From contig NZ_JBBIUQ010000021.1 in assembly GCF_037440165.1 (NCBI RefSeq), positions 1-50,118 on the forward strand: a stretch of DNA of 50,118 nt. The letters run 5' to 3'. This document shows positions 16,216-25,600 of the stretch, in pieces. The translations under genes and the position numbers were made by a program. Every line of letters starts with the position of its first letter. Within the stretch, counting starts at the first letter, position 1. Source of the DNA: Ignavibacterium sp037440165. GTDB lineage: Bacteria > Bacteroidota > Ignavibacteria > Ignavibacteriales > Ignavibacteriaceae. The notes beneath the pieces were generated by a model that searched no databases, was not told the origin of the DNA, and saw nothing but the letters and a program-made list of their open reading frames with translations.

Positions 16216-16359
16216 ATGCCTATAAAAAACAGCAAATCAAATTCAACAGAAAGAGATAAAATCATTGAATTCTGCTCTGTCAAATTTCTGAAAGAGGGTT
16301 TTTATTATTACAGCCGGAATGGTCGTTCTGCTGTTGTTAAGAACAATCATATTAAATAA
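16216..16359 (+). pseudogene. TetR-family regulator remnant (N-terminal stub)
   Basis: A 47-codon frame whose residues 11-31 (T-E-R-D-K-I-I-E-F-C-S-V-K-F-L-K-E-G-F-Y) match helix 1 of TetR regulators, where K-I-I-E-x-C-S-x-K-F-x-K-E-G-F-Y is followed by the DNA-binding helices. Here the match ends at once and the frame stops after 17 unrelated residues. It overlaps the start of the cyclase gene in another frame. I read it as the leftover of a deletion that removed the rest of the regulator. Confidence 0.5.
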
Positions 16360-17419
16360 AGTTATAAAACTTTGGGCAAAGTTTGGTTATTCGCGGTTTA
16401 ATTTTTTAAGATATGTCAACATCTTTCTTGAGATCAGCATTCCGACAATAGTTTTATACCTTTATTCTTTTTTCATTCCTTCAGTTTATCCTTTATTAAC
16501 TCCTATTTCTTCTATTTACTTCATTATAATTCTTCTTTCCACACTTGAACTCGATGCACATCTTAATATTTTCAGCGGACTTGTTGCTGCAATTGAATTT
16601 ACCGTTCTATCATTAACACTGCTAAATAATTCTGAAGCAAAAAATCTTTCACCTGTACTTTCGTTTTTCCCGATGTATTTTGGAAAAGCTGTGCTTTTCG
16701 GATTAGGTGGATTTATTGCTGCAATGATTACAAATCAGGTTAAAAAAATTCTGAATCGTTACCTGGAAGCGAGAGAAGAAAGAAATAAGATTGAACATAT
16801 ATTTGGTCAGATGGTTTCGAAAGAAATTGTTGAAGATATATTAAATAACCAGAATGAAATATTTAGCAAAATAAGGTTTGCCTGTATAATGTTTCTTGAT
16901 ATAAGAAACTTTTCTATTTACGCTCAGGATAAATCTCCTGAAGAGATTATATCTTACCAGAATAACGTTTTCTCGTTTATCATCGAAATTATAAATAGGC
17001 ATAAAGGTATTGTAAATCAAATTATGGGCGATGGTTTTATGGCAATCTTTGGCGCTCCGATTCAGCACGAAAATGACTGTCAGTTAGCCCTCAATGCAGC
17101 TATTGAAATTCATAAAACTCTGAAAGCAAAAAATGAAAGCGGAGAAATTCCGGAAACAAAAATCGGTATTGGATTAAATGCAGGCGAAATAGTTACCGGA
17201 AATGTCGGTGCCGAAAACAGAAAGCAATACTCAGTTACAGGAAGAGCAGTGATTGTCGCTGCAAGACTGGAACAGCTTAATAAGGAGTTCAACTCTGAAT
17301 TACTAATTTCAAAAGAAGTTTTTCAAAGAGTAACTCTGGATGGATTAAAGCCTTTAAAACATTTTCAGGTGATGATTAAAGGACACTCTGAACCAATTGA
17401 AGTTTATCAAATTATATGA
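16319..17419 (+). CDS. Class III adenylate/guanylate cyclase-like protein, membrane-anchored, atypical active site
   Basis: A 366-residue protein with about five hydrophobic segments in residues 1-150 and a class III cyclase domain from ~180 to the end. The two metal-binding Asp are present (F-L-D-I-R-N-F-S and I-M-G-D-G-F-M-A-I-F-G). The transition-state block reads V-T-G-R-A-V-I-V-A-A-R-L-E, where most relatives have G-D-x-V-N-x-A-A-R, so the catalytic Asn is Ile while the Arg is kept. Activity is therefore doubtful. ATG 16319 has no clear Shine-Dalgarno. AGAGGG at 16293-16298 would suit a start near an ATT codon, and the N-terminus lies on a TetR stub, so the 5' end may be rearranged. Confidence 0.75.
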   Translation: MVVLLLLRTIILNKVIKLWAKFGYSRFNFLRYVNIFLEISIPTIVLYLYSFFIPSVYPLLTPISSIYFIIILLSTLELDAHLNIFSGLVAAIEFTVLSLTLLNNSEAKNLSPVLSFFPMYFGKAVLFGLGGFIAAMITNQVKKILNRYLEAREERNKIEHIFGQMVSKEIVEDILNNQNEIFSKIRFACIMFLDIRNFSIYAQDKSPEEIISYQNNVFSFIIEIINRHKGIVNQIMGDGFMAIFGAPIQHENDCQLALNAAIEIHKTLKAKNESGEIPETKIGIGLNAGEIVTGNVGAENRKQYSVTGRAVIVAARLEQLNKEFNSELLISKEVFQRVTLDGLKPLKHFQVMIKGHSEPIEVYQII

Positions 17420-17425
17420 TGTTAA

Positions 17426-17866
17426 ATGTCAAGAATTAAAATCGACTTACCGGATAAATTTATTTTCGCAACTGAAATTCCTTTAAGAATTTCTGACATT
17501 AATTATGGCGGACACTTGGGAAATGATTCTGTTCTTTCAATTTTTCAGGAAACAAGGATCAGATTTCTGAAAAAGTTTGGTTACTCTGAAATTAATATCG
17601 AAGGCAGCAGCATCATTATGACCGATGCCGCAGTTCATTATAAATCACAGGGATATTATGGCGATATTTTGTTAGTTGAATTAACAGTCGATGATTTTCA
17701 GAAAGTTGGTTGTGATTTTTATTATCGGGCATCTAATAAAACAACCGGGAAAATTGTTGCAATCGGTAAAACAGGAATTGCTTTCTTTAACTACGAGAGC
17801 AACAAACTGACATCTGTACCTGAAAAATTTATTCAATTAATCCAAACTCTGAAAAATCAGAAATGA
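17426..17866 (+). CDS. Hotdog-fold acyl-CoA thioesterase
   Basis: A 146-residue single hotdog domain of the 4-hydroxybenzoyl-CoA/YbgC-type thioesterase family. The signature R-I-S-D-I-N-Y-G-G-H-L-G-N-D resembles the active-site D-x-x-x-G-H-V-N block, with Asp as likely catalytic residue. A strand pairing region (V-H-Y-K-S-Q-G-Y-Y-G-D) follows as usual. It begins 6 bp after the cyclase stop and overlaps the methyltransferase start by 4 bp, so the three genes are probably one transcript. The acyl substrate cannot be named. Confidence 0.82.
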   Translation: MSRIKIDLPDKFIFATEIPLRISDINYGGHLGNDSVLSIFQETRIRFLKKFGYSEINIEGSSIIMTDAAVHYKSQGYYGDILLVELTVDDFQKVGCDFYYRASNKTTGKIVAIGKTGIAFFNYESNKLTSVPEKFIQLIQTLKNQK

Positions 17867-18498
17867 AATTCTATTCCAAAGTTATAATTCCCTTCTTTTA
17901 TGATTTCTCAATGGATTCTGAGCACATTAATGAAGGAAGAAAAAGTATTTTAAATAAAGTTAAAGAGGAAAAAGTTTTAGAAATCGGATTTGGAACTGCA
18001 ATAAATCTTAAATTTTATCCGAATAACGTTAATCATATAATCGGGATTGATTCAAATGAAGGAATGCTTAAACAAGCAGAGAAAAAAATCAGTGATGATA
18101 GAATTAAAGTTGAAATTATACACCAAAGTTCCGAAACACTTCCTTTTGATGATAACAGCATTGAAGCCGTTGTATCGACTTACACATTGTGCAGTATAAA
18201 AAATGTAAATCTTGCCTTAAATGAGATATTCAGAGTTCTGAAACCAAATGGTAGATATTATTTTCTCGAACACGGACTTGCAGATAAACCATTAACACAG
18301 AAACTTCAGCATTTACTCAATCCAATACAAAAGGTCTGGGCAGTTGGCTGCAATCTCAACAGAGATATAAAAGCATTGATTGAAAACTCAGGATTAAAAA
18401 TTATTGAGTTAAAGAATTATTATATGAAACGAGATCCGGAGGTAGTCGGATTTATGTATGAAGGAATAGCAGTAAAGGAAGTAAAAAGTTATGATTGA
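17863..18498 (+). CDS. Class I SAM-dependent methyltransferase (Methyltransf_11)
   Basis: A 211-residue soluble enzyme. The SAM-binding motif I is V-L-E-I-G-F-G-T-A-I-N (about 45-55), motif II ends in G-I-D-S-N, and S-S-E-T-L-P-F-D-D-N-S-I-E-A-V-V plus R-V-L-K-P-N-G-R-Y-Y-F-L-E-H-G complete the Rossmann fold. The H-G-L..P-L-T-Q-K-L-Q-H-L-L-N-P region resembles phosphatidylethanolamine N-methyltransferase-like and METTL7-type proteins, so a lipid or small-molecule acceptor is possible. It overlaps the thioesterase stop (ATGA) and the AEC transporter start, indicating one operon. Confidence 0.82.
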   Translation: MKFYSKVIIPFFYDFSMDSEHINEGRKSILNKVKEEKVLEIGFGTAINLKFYPNNVNHIIGIDSNEGMLKQAEKKISDDRIKVEIIHQSSETLPFDDNSIEAVVSTYTLCSIKNVNLALNEIFRVLKPNGRYYFLEHGLADKPLTQKLQHLLNPIQKVWAVGCNLNRDIKALIENSGLKIIELKNYYMKRDPEVVGFMYEGIAVKEVKSYD

Positions 18499-19438
18499 AA
18501 ATATTCTTTTTACTGCAAACATTGTTTCACCTGTATTCTTAATTATAGCACTAGGATATGTTTCAAAAAAGTCCGGAATCATTAATGAAAATTTTGTTGA
18601 TGTAACTTCAAAGTTTGTATTCTCTGTTTCATTGCCAACTCTGATTTTTATGCAAATTTCTGAGATGGATTTGAATAAAGCAATAAACTTTCCTCAGATA
18701 ATTTTTATTTATACCGGAACAATTGCAACATTTATTTTGATATGGCTAGGAAGCATTCCGTTTATTAAAGACGGAAGAGACCGAAGCGTCTTCATTCAGG
18801 GAGCTTTCAGAAGCAATTTTGCAATCGTGGGTTTTGCAATTATTTCAAATCTGTTCGGTTCATCTGCGCTTGGTAAAGCAGCAATTATTCTTGCGTTCAT
18901 ACTTCCTTTGTATAATATTTTGGCTGTTATTGTTCTCACCGTTCCAATGAGGCATACAAATCAATTGAGTTTTTATCCTGTGATGAAAGAAATAATCTTA
19001 AATCCATTGATACTCGCGGTGATATTTGGAATTCCATTTTCATATTTTTCAATCAACCTGCCATCAATTGTAATTACAACTGGAAATTATTTATCAGAGT
19101 TAGCGCTTCCATTGGCTTTAATTGGAATCGGTGGTTCCCTCAATCTCGAGCAAATAAAAAAGGCATCAGCACTTGCATTCACCTCATCTTTAATTAAGCT
19201 AATCGTAATCCCATTAATTTTAACAACAATTGCATATGGATTTGGTTATACAGGCGTTGATCTTGGAATAATGTTTATTCTGTTTGCATCACCGACTGCA
19301 ATTGTGAGTTTCATTATGGCTGAAGCAATGGGAGCTAACAGTAAACTTGCAGGGAATATTATTCTCATTTCAACTCTTGGTTCAGTTTTTACAATTGCAA
19401 CCGGAATATTAATCTTAAAAAGTTTAGGACTAATCTGA
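18491..19438 (+). CDS. AEC-family (auxin efflux carrier-like) transporter
   Basis: A 315-residue inner-membrane protein with about ten hydrophobic segments in two five-helix halves. The first half opens with S-P-V-F-L-I-I-A-L-G-Y and shows F-V-F-S-V-S-L-P-T-L-I-F. The second half has L-A-L-P-L-A-L-I-G-I-G-G-S-L and A-S-P-T-A-I-V-S-F-I-M-A, as in AEC carriers for malate or malonate-like anions. The start overlaps the methyltransferase by 8 bp. The substrate is not predictable from sequence. Confidence 0.87.
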   Translation: MIENILFTANIVSPVFLIIALGYVSKKSGIINENFVDVTSKFVFSVSLPTLIFMQISEMDLNKAINFPQIIFIYTGTIATFILIWLGSIPFIKDGRDRSVFIQGAFRSNFAIVGFAIISNLFGSSALGKAAIILAFILPLYNILAVIVLTVPMRHTNQLSFYPVMKEIILNPLILAVIFGIPFSYFSINLPSIVITTGNYLSELALPLALIGIGGSLNLEQIKKASALAFTSSLIKLIVIPLILTTIAYGFGYTGVDLGIMFILFASPTAIVSFIMAEAMGANSKLAGNIILISTLGSVFTIATGILILKSLGLI

Positions 19439-19448
19439 TTGGCTAAAA

Positions 19449-19859
19449 CTATCTCCAACTGATGAGAAGAATTCCGAAAACATTCATATTAACCAATTGA
19501 TAACCGCTATCGATAAAAAACAAAGTAAATGTCTTTCTCGCAAATAAACCATTTATAAACATTGTAGCTGCTATAAATCCAAGCCAGCAGGACATTGAAA
19601 TTCTGAAGCCATCTGCTAAACTTTGTGCATTCGTTAACGAAATCATATATGCAAGCACAAGCGCCATAACAATATGACCTATAACAGCAAGCCCGTATGT
19701 TTTTGCCGGATTAAAATCTTTTCTCAAATCCTCTTCTGTAAAACCATATTGCTTCATCCAGAGTTTACCGAAAACCGGCCCATACCAAATTGCCCCAATT
19801 ACCATAGAAATTATTCCGCATAGAATAACCGCCAGATAATTAATTGATACTGGATTCAT
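19449..19859 (-). CDS. DUF1761 family membrane protein
   Basis: A 136-residue protein from the chosen start at 19859 (M-N-P-V-S-I-N-Y-L), which has AGGGAG about 5 bp upstream. A longer in-frame start at 19922 adds 21 residues without membrane character and is less likely. Four transmembrane segments and the family hallmarks G-A-I-W-Y-G-P-V-F-G-K-L-W and G-F-I-A-A-T-M-F-I-N identify DUF1761. Function is unknown. It stands alone on the minus strand, convergent with the AEC gene and divergent from the thiamine-binding gene. Confidence 0.85.
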   Translation of the reverse strand: MNPVSINYLAVILCGIISMVIGAIWYGPVFGKLWMKQYGFTEEDLRKDFNPAKTYGLAVIGHIVMALVLAYMISLTNAQSLADGFRISMSCWLGFIAATMFINGLFARKTFTLFFIDSGYQLVNMNVFGILLISWR

Positions 19860-19935
19860 TTTTACTCCCTTTAATTTTATTATTGAATTTACCTGTGAAA
19901 GTAAATTAATATTCTCATTCAAAGCAAGAATTGTT

Positions 19936-19943
19936 TAAATTTG
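19936..19943 (+). promoter_or_regulatory. Candidate Bacteroidota-type -7 element
   Basis: TAAATTTG fits TAnnTTTG, the -7 box of Bacteroidota housekeeping promoters, 22 bp before the thiamine-binding gene start. A convincing -33 TTG at the right distance is not seen, so this remains weak. Confidence 0.3.
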
Positions 19944-19964
19944 TATTAACAAGCGGAGGTTAGT

Positions 19965-20261
19965 ATGAAAGTAATTGTTGATGTAGCAATCATTCCTCTC
20001 GGGGTTGGATTGTCTCTTTCAAAGTATGTAGCTGAGTGTGAAAAAATTTTTAAGTTTGCAGGGCTTAAAGCTACATTACACGCTAATGGTACTAATATCG
20101 AAGGTGATTGGGATGATGTATTTAATGCTCTGAAAAAATGTCACGAACATTTACACCAAATTGGTGTCCCAAGAATTTCCACTAATATAAGGATAGGCAC
20201 AAGAACAGATCGTGAGCAAACGATGGAAGATAAAATTAAAAGTGTAGAAGAAAAACTATAA
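19965..20261 (+). CDS. MTH1187/YkoF-type thiamine-binding protein
   Basis: A 98-residue cytoplasmic protein of the Thiamine_BP family (PF01910). Diagnostic pieces are V-A-I-I-P-L-G-V-G-L-S-L-S-K-Y-V, L-H-A-N-G-T-N-I-E-G-D-W-D-D-V and V-P-R-I-S-T-N-I-R-I-G-T-R-T-D-R. Members form dimers or tetramers that bind thiamine or related metabolites. A clear GGAGG lies 7 bp upstream of the ATG. No TPP riboswitch precedes it and no thiamine biosynthesis gene is nearby. It is followed by nhaA after 68 bp. Confidence 0.9.
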   Translation: MKVIVDVAIIPLGVGLSLSKYVAECEKIFKFAGLKATLHANGTNIEGDWDDVFNALKKCHEHLHQIGVPRISTNIRIGTRTDREQTMEDKIKSVEEKL

Positions 20262-20329
20262 GAAATCACAAGCCAAATTGAACTTATAATCTAAGTTCTT
20301 GATTTAGATAAAAAGAAATAGAGGACATA

Positions 20330-21679
20330 ATGAAAAAAACTGAGAATAATTCTCTTATTGAAAAATTACTTAATCCTGTTCAGGAATTTATGCATGCAGA
20401 AACTTCAGGCGGAATTGTTCTTATGATTTGTACCATCATTGCATTAGCTTGGGCAAACTCACCATTCGCTGATTCATATCATCATCTTTGGCATACATAC
20501 ATTACCTTTGACTTCGGTGGATTCGTGATGAAGCATTCCCTGCACCACTGGATAAATGATGGATTGATGGTAATTTTCTTTTTTGTTGTCGGATTAGAAA
20601 TAAAACGCGAATTATTAGTTGGTGAACTTTCATCTGCTAAGAAAGCTGCACTTCCAGTCGCAGGTGCTTTAGGAGGAATGATATTACCTGCAATAATTTA
20701 TTTTTCATTAAATGCTGGTAAAGAAGGAATTGCTGGCTGGGGAATACCAATGGCAACTGATATCGCTTTCGTGGTTGGTATTATGGCTTTGCTCGGACCA
20801 AAGTTTCCATTCTCACTAAAGATTTTCATCCTTGCACTTGCAATCGTTGACGATATTGGTGCAGTTCTGGTAATTGCAATTTTTTATACTGCCGAAATTT
20901 CTTTCACAGCTCTTTTAATTGCTGGTGGAATTGTTATTCTTTTAATTCTTTTCAATAAACTTGGTGTGCGAAGCCTTATAGTTTATACAATTACAGGAAT
21001 TGCTCTATGGCTTGCATTTCTTAAATCTGGTGTTCACGCCACTGTAGCAGGTGTACTGCTAGCATTCACAATACCGGCTTCATCAAGAATTAATACCAAT
21101 AAATTTACTAATGAAACAAGAGAACTTCTTGATGAATTTGATGTATCAGGTGAGCACGGAAATAATGTTCTTACAAATGAAAAAAGATTAACCCTTGTGC
21201 AATCAATTGAAAGTAACTGCGAAAAAATTCTCACACCTCTTCAGAGATTTGAACATTTACTCCATCCGTGGGTTGCATTTTTGATTATGCCTGTTTTTGC
21301 TCTTGCAAATGCCGGCGTATCCATAGGAAGTGGTTTTACTGAAGCTCTTTTCAACCCTATAAGTCTTGGAATTATTTTAGGTTTATTCCTTGGAAAACAG
21401 CTTGGAATTTTCGGATTCTCTTATATTGCTATAAAATTAGGTTTGGCTTCAAAACCAGAAGGAGTTAACTACACAAAAATGTATGGTGCCGGAATACTTG
21501 CAGGCATTGGTTTTACAATGTCTTTATTCATTGCCAATCTTGCATTTGCTTCAGAAGAGTTACTCAATGTCGCAAAAGTTGGAGTGTTAACAGCTTCACT
21601 AATTTCTGGTATAATTGGATTTATTGTTGTAAAGTTTGGTTTGAGAAAAAAATTAATAAGTATAATATATTATGAATGA
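20330..21679 (+). CDS. nhaA: Na+/H+ antiporter NhaA
   Basis: A 449-residue inner-membrane antiporter. The Na+-binding double aspartate is seen in A-L-A-I-V-D-D-I-G-A-V-L-V-I-A-I-F-Y. Other family motifs are F-F-V-V-G-L-E-I-K-R-E, G-I-P-M-A-T-D-I-A-F-V-V-G and I-G-F-T-M-S-L-F-I-A-N-L-A-F. A soluble loop (about 245-300) is somewhat longer than in E. coli NhaA, which has 388 residues. It exchanges external protons for internal sodium and supports pH and salt homeostasis. The stop overlaps the next gene (ATGAATGA), so the two are translationally coupled. AGAGGA precedes the start. Confidence 0.95.
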   Translation: MKKTENNSLIEKLLNPVQEFMHAETSGGIVLMICTIIALAWANSPFADSYHHLWHTYITFDFGGFVMKHSLHHWINDGLMVIFFFVVGLEIKRELLVGELSSAKKAALPVAGALGGMILPAIIYFSLNAGKEGIAGWGIPMATDIAFVVGIMALLGPKFPFSLKIFILALAIVDDIGAVLVIAIFYTAEISFTALLIAGGIVILLILFNKLGVRSLIVYTITGIALWLAFLKSGVHATVAGVLLAFTIPASSRINTNKFTNETRELLDEFDVSGEHGNNVLTNEKRLTLVQSIESNCEKILTPLQRFEHLLHPWVAFLIMPVFALANAGVSIGSGFTEALFNPISLGIILGLFLGKQLGIFGFSYIAIKLGLASKPEGVNYTKMYGAGILAGIGFTMSLFIANLAFASEELLNVAKVGVLTASLISGIIGFIVVKFGLRKKLISIIYYE

Positions 21680-22010
21680 TCTGAACAAGGACGATATAAA
21701 ATCATTGCAGAAATTTGTTTCGAAAGATTTCATCAAGGATGATGAAACTTCCCTGATTCCAAATCATGATTTCGAAGAACTTGAAGAGTTCAAGAGATAT
21801 CTTATTGATAAACTAACTGATTTGCTTAATAATAACTTTAATTTGCTCGTAAATATTTTATATAGAATTGATATCAGCGAACAAAAACTTGGAGAGCTTT
21901 TTGGCGGAAGAAACAGAGAAAATATTCCTGAGAAGTTAGCTGAGATGATAATCGAAAGACAAATTCAGAAGATTAATTTTCGCAAACAATATCGCGATGG
22001 CAAATTATGA
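21672..22010 (+). CDS. Conserved-looking small protein of unknown function coupled to nhaA
   Basis: A 112-residue hydrophilic, helical protein with no signal or membrane segment. The centre (L-L-N-N-N-F-N-L-L-V-N-I-L-Y-R-I-D-I-S-E) and the end (I-P-E-K-L-A-E-M-I-I-E-R-Q-I-Q-K-I-N-F-R) look like a compact helical domain. I do not recognise a named family. It overlaps the nhaA stop by 8 bp and the DJ-1 start by 4 bp, so all three products are made in coupled fashion. A regulatory or chaperone-like role is only a guess. Confidence 0.7.
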   Translation: MNDLNKDDIKSLQKFVSKDFIKDDETSLIPNHDFEELEEFKRYLIDKLTDLLNNNFNLLVNILYRIDISEQKLGELFGGRNRENIPEKLAEMIIERQIQKINFRKQYRDGKL

Positions 22011-22534
22011 AAGGCAAATTATCAGGCAAAAAAGTATTGATGTTCGTTGATGATTTGTATGAGGATTTGGAATTGTGGTATCCGAAACTCCGACTTACAG
22101 AAGAAGGAGCTGAAGTTGTAATTGCCGGAAAAGAAAAAGGTAAAGTTTATTCCGGTAAACATACTTATCCCTGCCGTGCCTATGCTTCATTTGAAGAACT
22201 TCATCATAATGATTTTGATGCTCTTGTTATCCCCGGCGGTTTTGCACCTGATAAATTGAGAAGAGAAGAAAATGTACTTAAACTCACTAAAAATATTTTT
22301 ACTTCCGGAAAACTTGTAGCTCATATTTGTCACGCCGGCTGGATTCCAATCTCAGCAGGAATTATGAAGGGATTTAGATGTACTTCAACACCAGGAATTA
22401 AAGATGATTTGTTAAATGCTGGAGCAATCTGGGTTGATGAACCGGTAGTAGTTGACAGAAATATGATATCTAGCAGACGACCTGATGATTTACCGGAGTT
22501 TTGTAAAGCAATAGTTGAATATCTTTCTAAGTAA
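22007..22534 (+). CDS. DJ-1/PfpI-family protein
   Basis: A 175-residue protein with the DJ-1/PfpI fold. Conserved parts are K-V-L-M-F-V-D-D-L-Y-E-D-L-E at the start with the acidic residue, A-L-V-I-P-G-G-F-A-P-D-K-L-R, and the nucleophile elbow V-A-H-I-C-H-A-G-W where Cys is followed by His. PfpI members act as deglycase-like, chaperone or peptidase-related stress proteins, and the precise activity is disputed in the family. It is the third gene of the coupled nhaA trio, which suggests a stress-response setting. Confidence 0.88.
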   Translation: MKGKLSGKKVLMFVDDLYEDLELWYPKLRLTEEGAEVVIAGKEKGKVYSGKHTYPCRAYASFEELHHNDFDALVIPGGFAPDKLRREENVLKLTKNIFTSGKLVAHICHAGWIPISAGIMKGFRCTSTPGIKDDLLNAGAIWVDEPVVVDRNMISSRRPDDLPEFCKAIVEYLSK

Positions 22535-22645
22535 TAATTACATATTGTAAAGTTTTCTTCTAATTGAATATTTATCGTCCATTAACTAACTTCAGAGCAA
22601 ACATTTAATAAGTTTTTCAAAAAAATATTTCCGGAGTAAACCACA

Positions 22646-25600
22646 ATGGGTTTATTTGAGTCAAGGCGGATTAAAGAATTAGAACTTGAGCGCGATAAAC
22701 TTAAAGAACAACTGAACAATCTTTATGAACGTGAAGAAAACATCCGGCATCTTAATGAAGTATTGAAAAAAATGCGGCTTGAGGTTTCGGAACTGAATGA
22801 AAAAAAACTCGCACTTTCCACCGAACTTGAACAACTCCGCGATGAAAGAAGAAAAAAAACTACCGAACTTGGAAATCTTGATAAAGAAATTGCTCATCTC
22901 CGCGAAATGAAGTATGAAGAACAATCAACTCTCCTCTCATACACCAAACAAATTCAGGAACTCGATGAATATATCCGCAATGCTCAGAATGATCCGGAAT
23001 TTCGTTCAGCACTCAATGAAGAACTAACGATTGACAGAAACGAGCTTATTGCAATCCGTAAGGAATTTGATTCGCTTAAAGAAGAAATTAAAGAAGCACA
23101 AAACAGACTGGATGAATTGCGCTATAAAGAAGATAAGTTAAAGCAAAGCACTGAGGATTATGAAATAATTTTAACTCAAATAAGAAAAGCCGAACAGAGA
23201 ATTTCTGAACTTGCTTCTAGGGAACAGGAATTAAAGAACGAAGTTGCAGATTATGAAAACAAGTTGAAAAAATTTGAAAATCTTCAAGCTGAAATTTCCG
23301 AATCTGAGGACAGACTTAATGAACTGCATCAGCGTGAAAAACAAATTCTCGATATAATTGCAGATTACGAAAATCAACTCAACAACTATGAACGGTTAAA
23401 AGAAAGCATTAAAGCTGCTGAAAAAAGAATTGAAGACCTGAAGGAGCTTGAAAATCAATACCTAACTGATTCAGATGTTTATAAAAATCTTCAGGAAAAT
23501 TATCTGAAATTAAAAAATGAAATCAGACAAGCTGAGCAGAAACTTACAGATCTGATTGAAGAGCAAAAGGCTTTAGTGCTTGATACAAGCGAACTTCAGA
23601 ATCTGAAATTTGAGTATGACCAGATAAGATTAAAAATTGAAATTACCACAAATAAGTTAAATGAGCTTGAAGAGCAGGAAGCTGAAATTCAGTCACGCAT
23701 TAATCAGAGAAAACAGGAACTTGAAGAACTTGATGAGAAAAAATTTCAGTTTACAAGTCAAGAAATCAAATCAGTTGAAAGCCGCATAGCTGAACAGAGT
23801 GACGCACAGGTTAAACTTATTAATGACATTCATCAGAAAGAGCTGGAAGTCACTGAACTCAACAGACGATTGCTCGAACTAAAGGATGAAGAGGGAAAAA
23901 CTTATGACAATATTTCTCTTCTAAAACAGGAACTTCAGGATAAAGAATACGAAGCACGCACAATTGAACAACGGATTGAATATCTTCGTGAGCTCGAAGA
24001 TAAAACTCAGGAAAAACTTTCTGTTTTACAGCACGAACTCTCAAACAAAGAAAATGAAGCTATAACCCTGAAGCAGAGATTAAATTATCTTAAAGAGGAA
24101 GAAAAAAGAATTAATTCTGACTTAAGTGAATTATTAAACAGCGCTAAAGCAAAAGAAGAGGAAGTTAATCTTGCAAACACAAGATTAATGCAGTTAAGAG
24201 AAGAAGAAGAAAAGATAAATAATGTTATCACTGACCTTGCAAACAGAGCCACACGAAAAGCTGAAGAGATTTCAGGAATTACCACTCATCTCGAACAACT
24301 TAAAGCTGATGAAGAACAAGCTAATCTTAGATTAACTGAAATTAACAATCTGGCTAGGCAGAAAGAAGAAGAAATCGAGCTTATTACCAGTCGTGTAATG
24401 AAGCTTAAACAGGAAGAAGACATATCAGCGCAGACAATCAATAGTCTTAAAAATGAAATAGAGCAAAAAACCGCGGAAGCCGAACAGTTACGAACGCTGC
24501 TTCAGGAACTTCGTTTGGCTGAACAAAACACAAGAGTTAAAGTTGATGAACTTGTAAATCTCATCACGCAAAAAACAAATGAACTTAACAGCATTGATCA
24601 GTCTCTCAATGCCAGAAAGAGTGAGATTGAATCTATTGAGCAGGTTATTGCTGAAAAGACAAAAGAGATGAACGAAACCAATCTTCAGCATCAGAAAATA
24701 TTTGAAAAGATTGAGCAAAAACAGAAAGAGCTTATTGCAATTGAAGAATCGCTTGCAATAAAATCAAAACGACTTGCAAAGCTTACATCCGAAGTTGCAG
24801 AACTTGAAGCTAAAACAAGTGCACTTAAGGATGATGCTGTCCGATATGAAGAGATGAAAAATGAATTTCATAAAAAACTTTTGCTTGAACAGGAAGAATT
24901 TGACCGCATTCAGCTTGAAAAAGAAAGAGCTAAAGAACTAATTCCTTTGCTTGAGAGAAGACGCGATGAAATTGAACGCGGCAATTATGAACTTGAAAAC
25001 AGATTTGCAAAAATGTTTCAGAAGTTTAATGCTGAACTTAATGATATCACAACCAAACGAACCGTGCTTGAACAAATAGTTTCTCAGAAAGAAAAGGAAA
25101 TTGAAGAAAAGGATAAACAGATTCTTGAGAAAGTTGCTGCCCTTGAAGAAAGCGAAAGAATCTTAAATATGCGTCAGACAGAAATTGATTCTTTTGAACA
25201 GCTTTTAAAAACAATTGAAGAGAAAAAAGAATTGCTTCGGAATGAACTGCTTAAACTTGATCAGGAAGCAGCCGAAAGAAAGAACACAAACAATGATCTT
25301 AAGCTTGAAAATGATTTGTTAATCAAAAAGAAAATTTCAATTGAACAGGGATTGCAGGAAATATTAAGTTCAATGAATCAGAGACTTACAGAAGCTAAAG
25401 AAAAGCGAAGCAATATTCTCAGAGAATTACAGGAAGCTGAAGCTCGTCTCGAAGAAATGAATGCTAAAGTATCTGACTCAATGGATGAACTTGTTGAACT
25501 GCAGACCTCAATCAGTATGATTAAAGTTGAACACGAAGAACACCGCAACAATGTTATGAAGCTCGCTTCAATGAAAAAGAAGTTGCAAGAAGAGATAGCA

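Noticed and set aside
19860..19964. TPP riboswitch before the thiamine-binding gene
   Set aside because: No thi-box sequence (CUGAGA-type) is seen in the short intergenic region.
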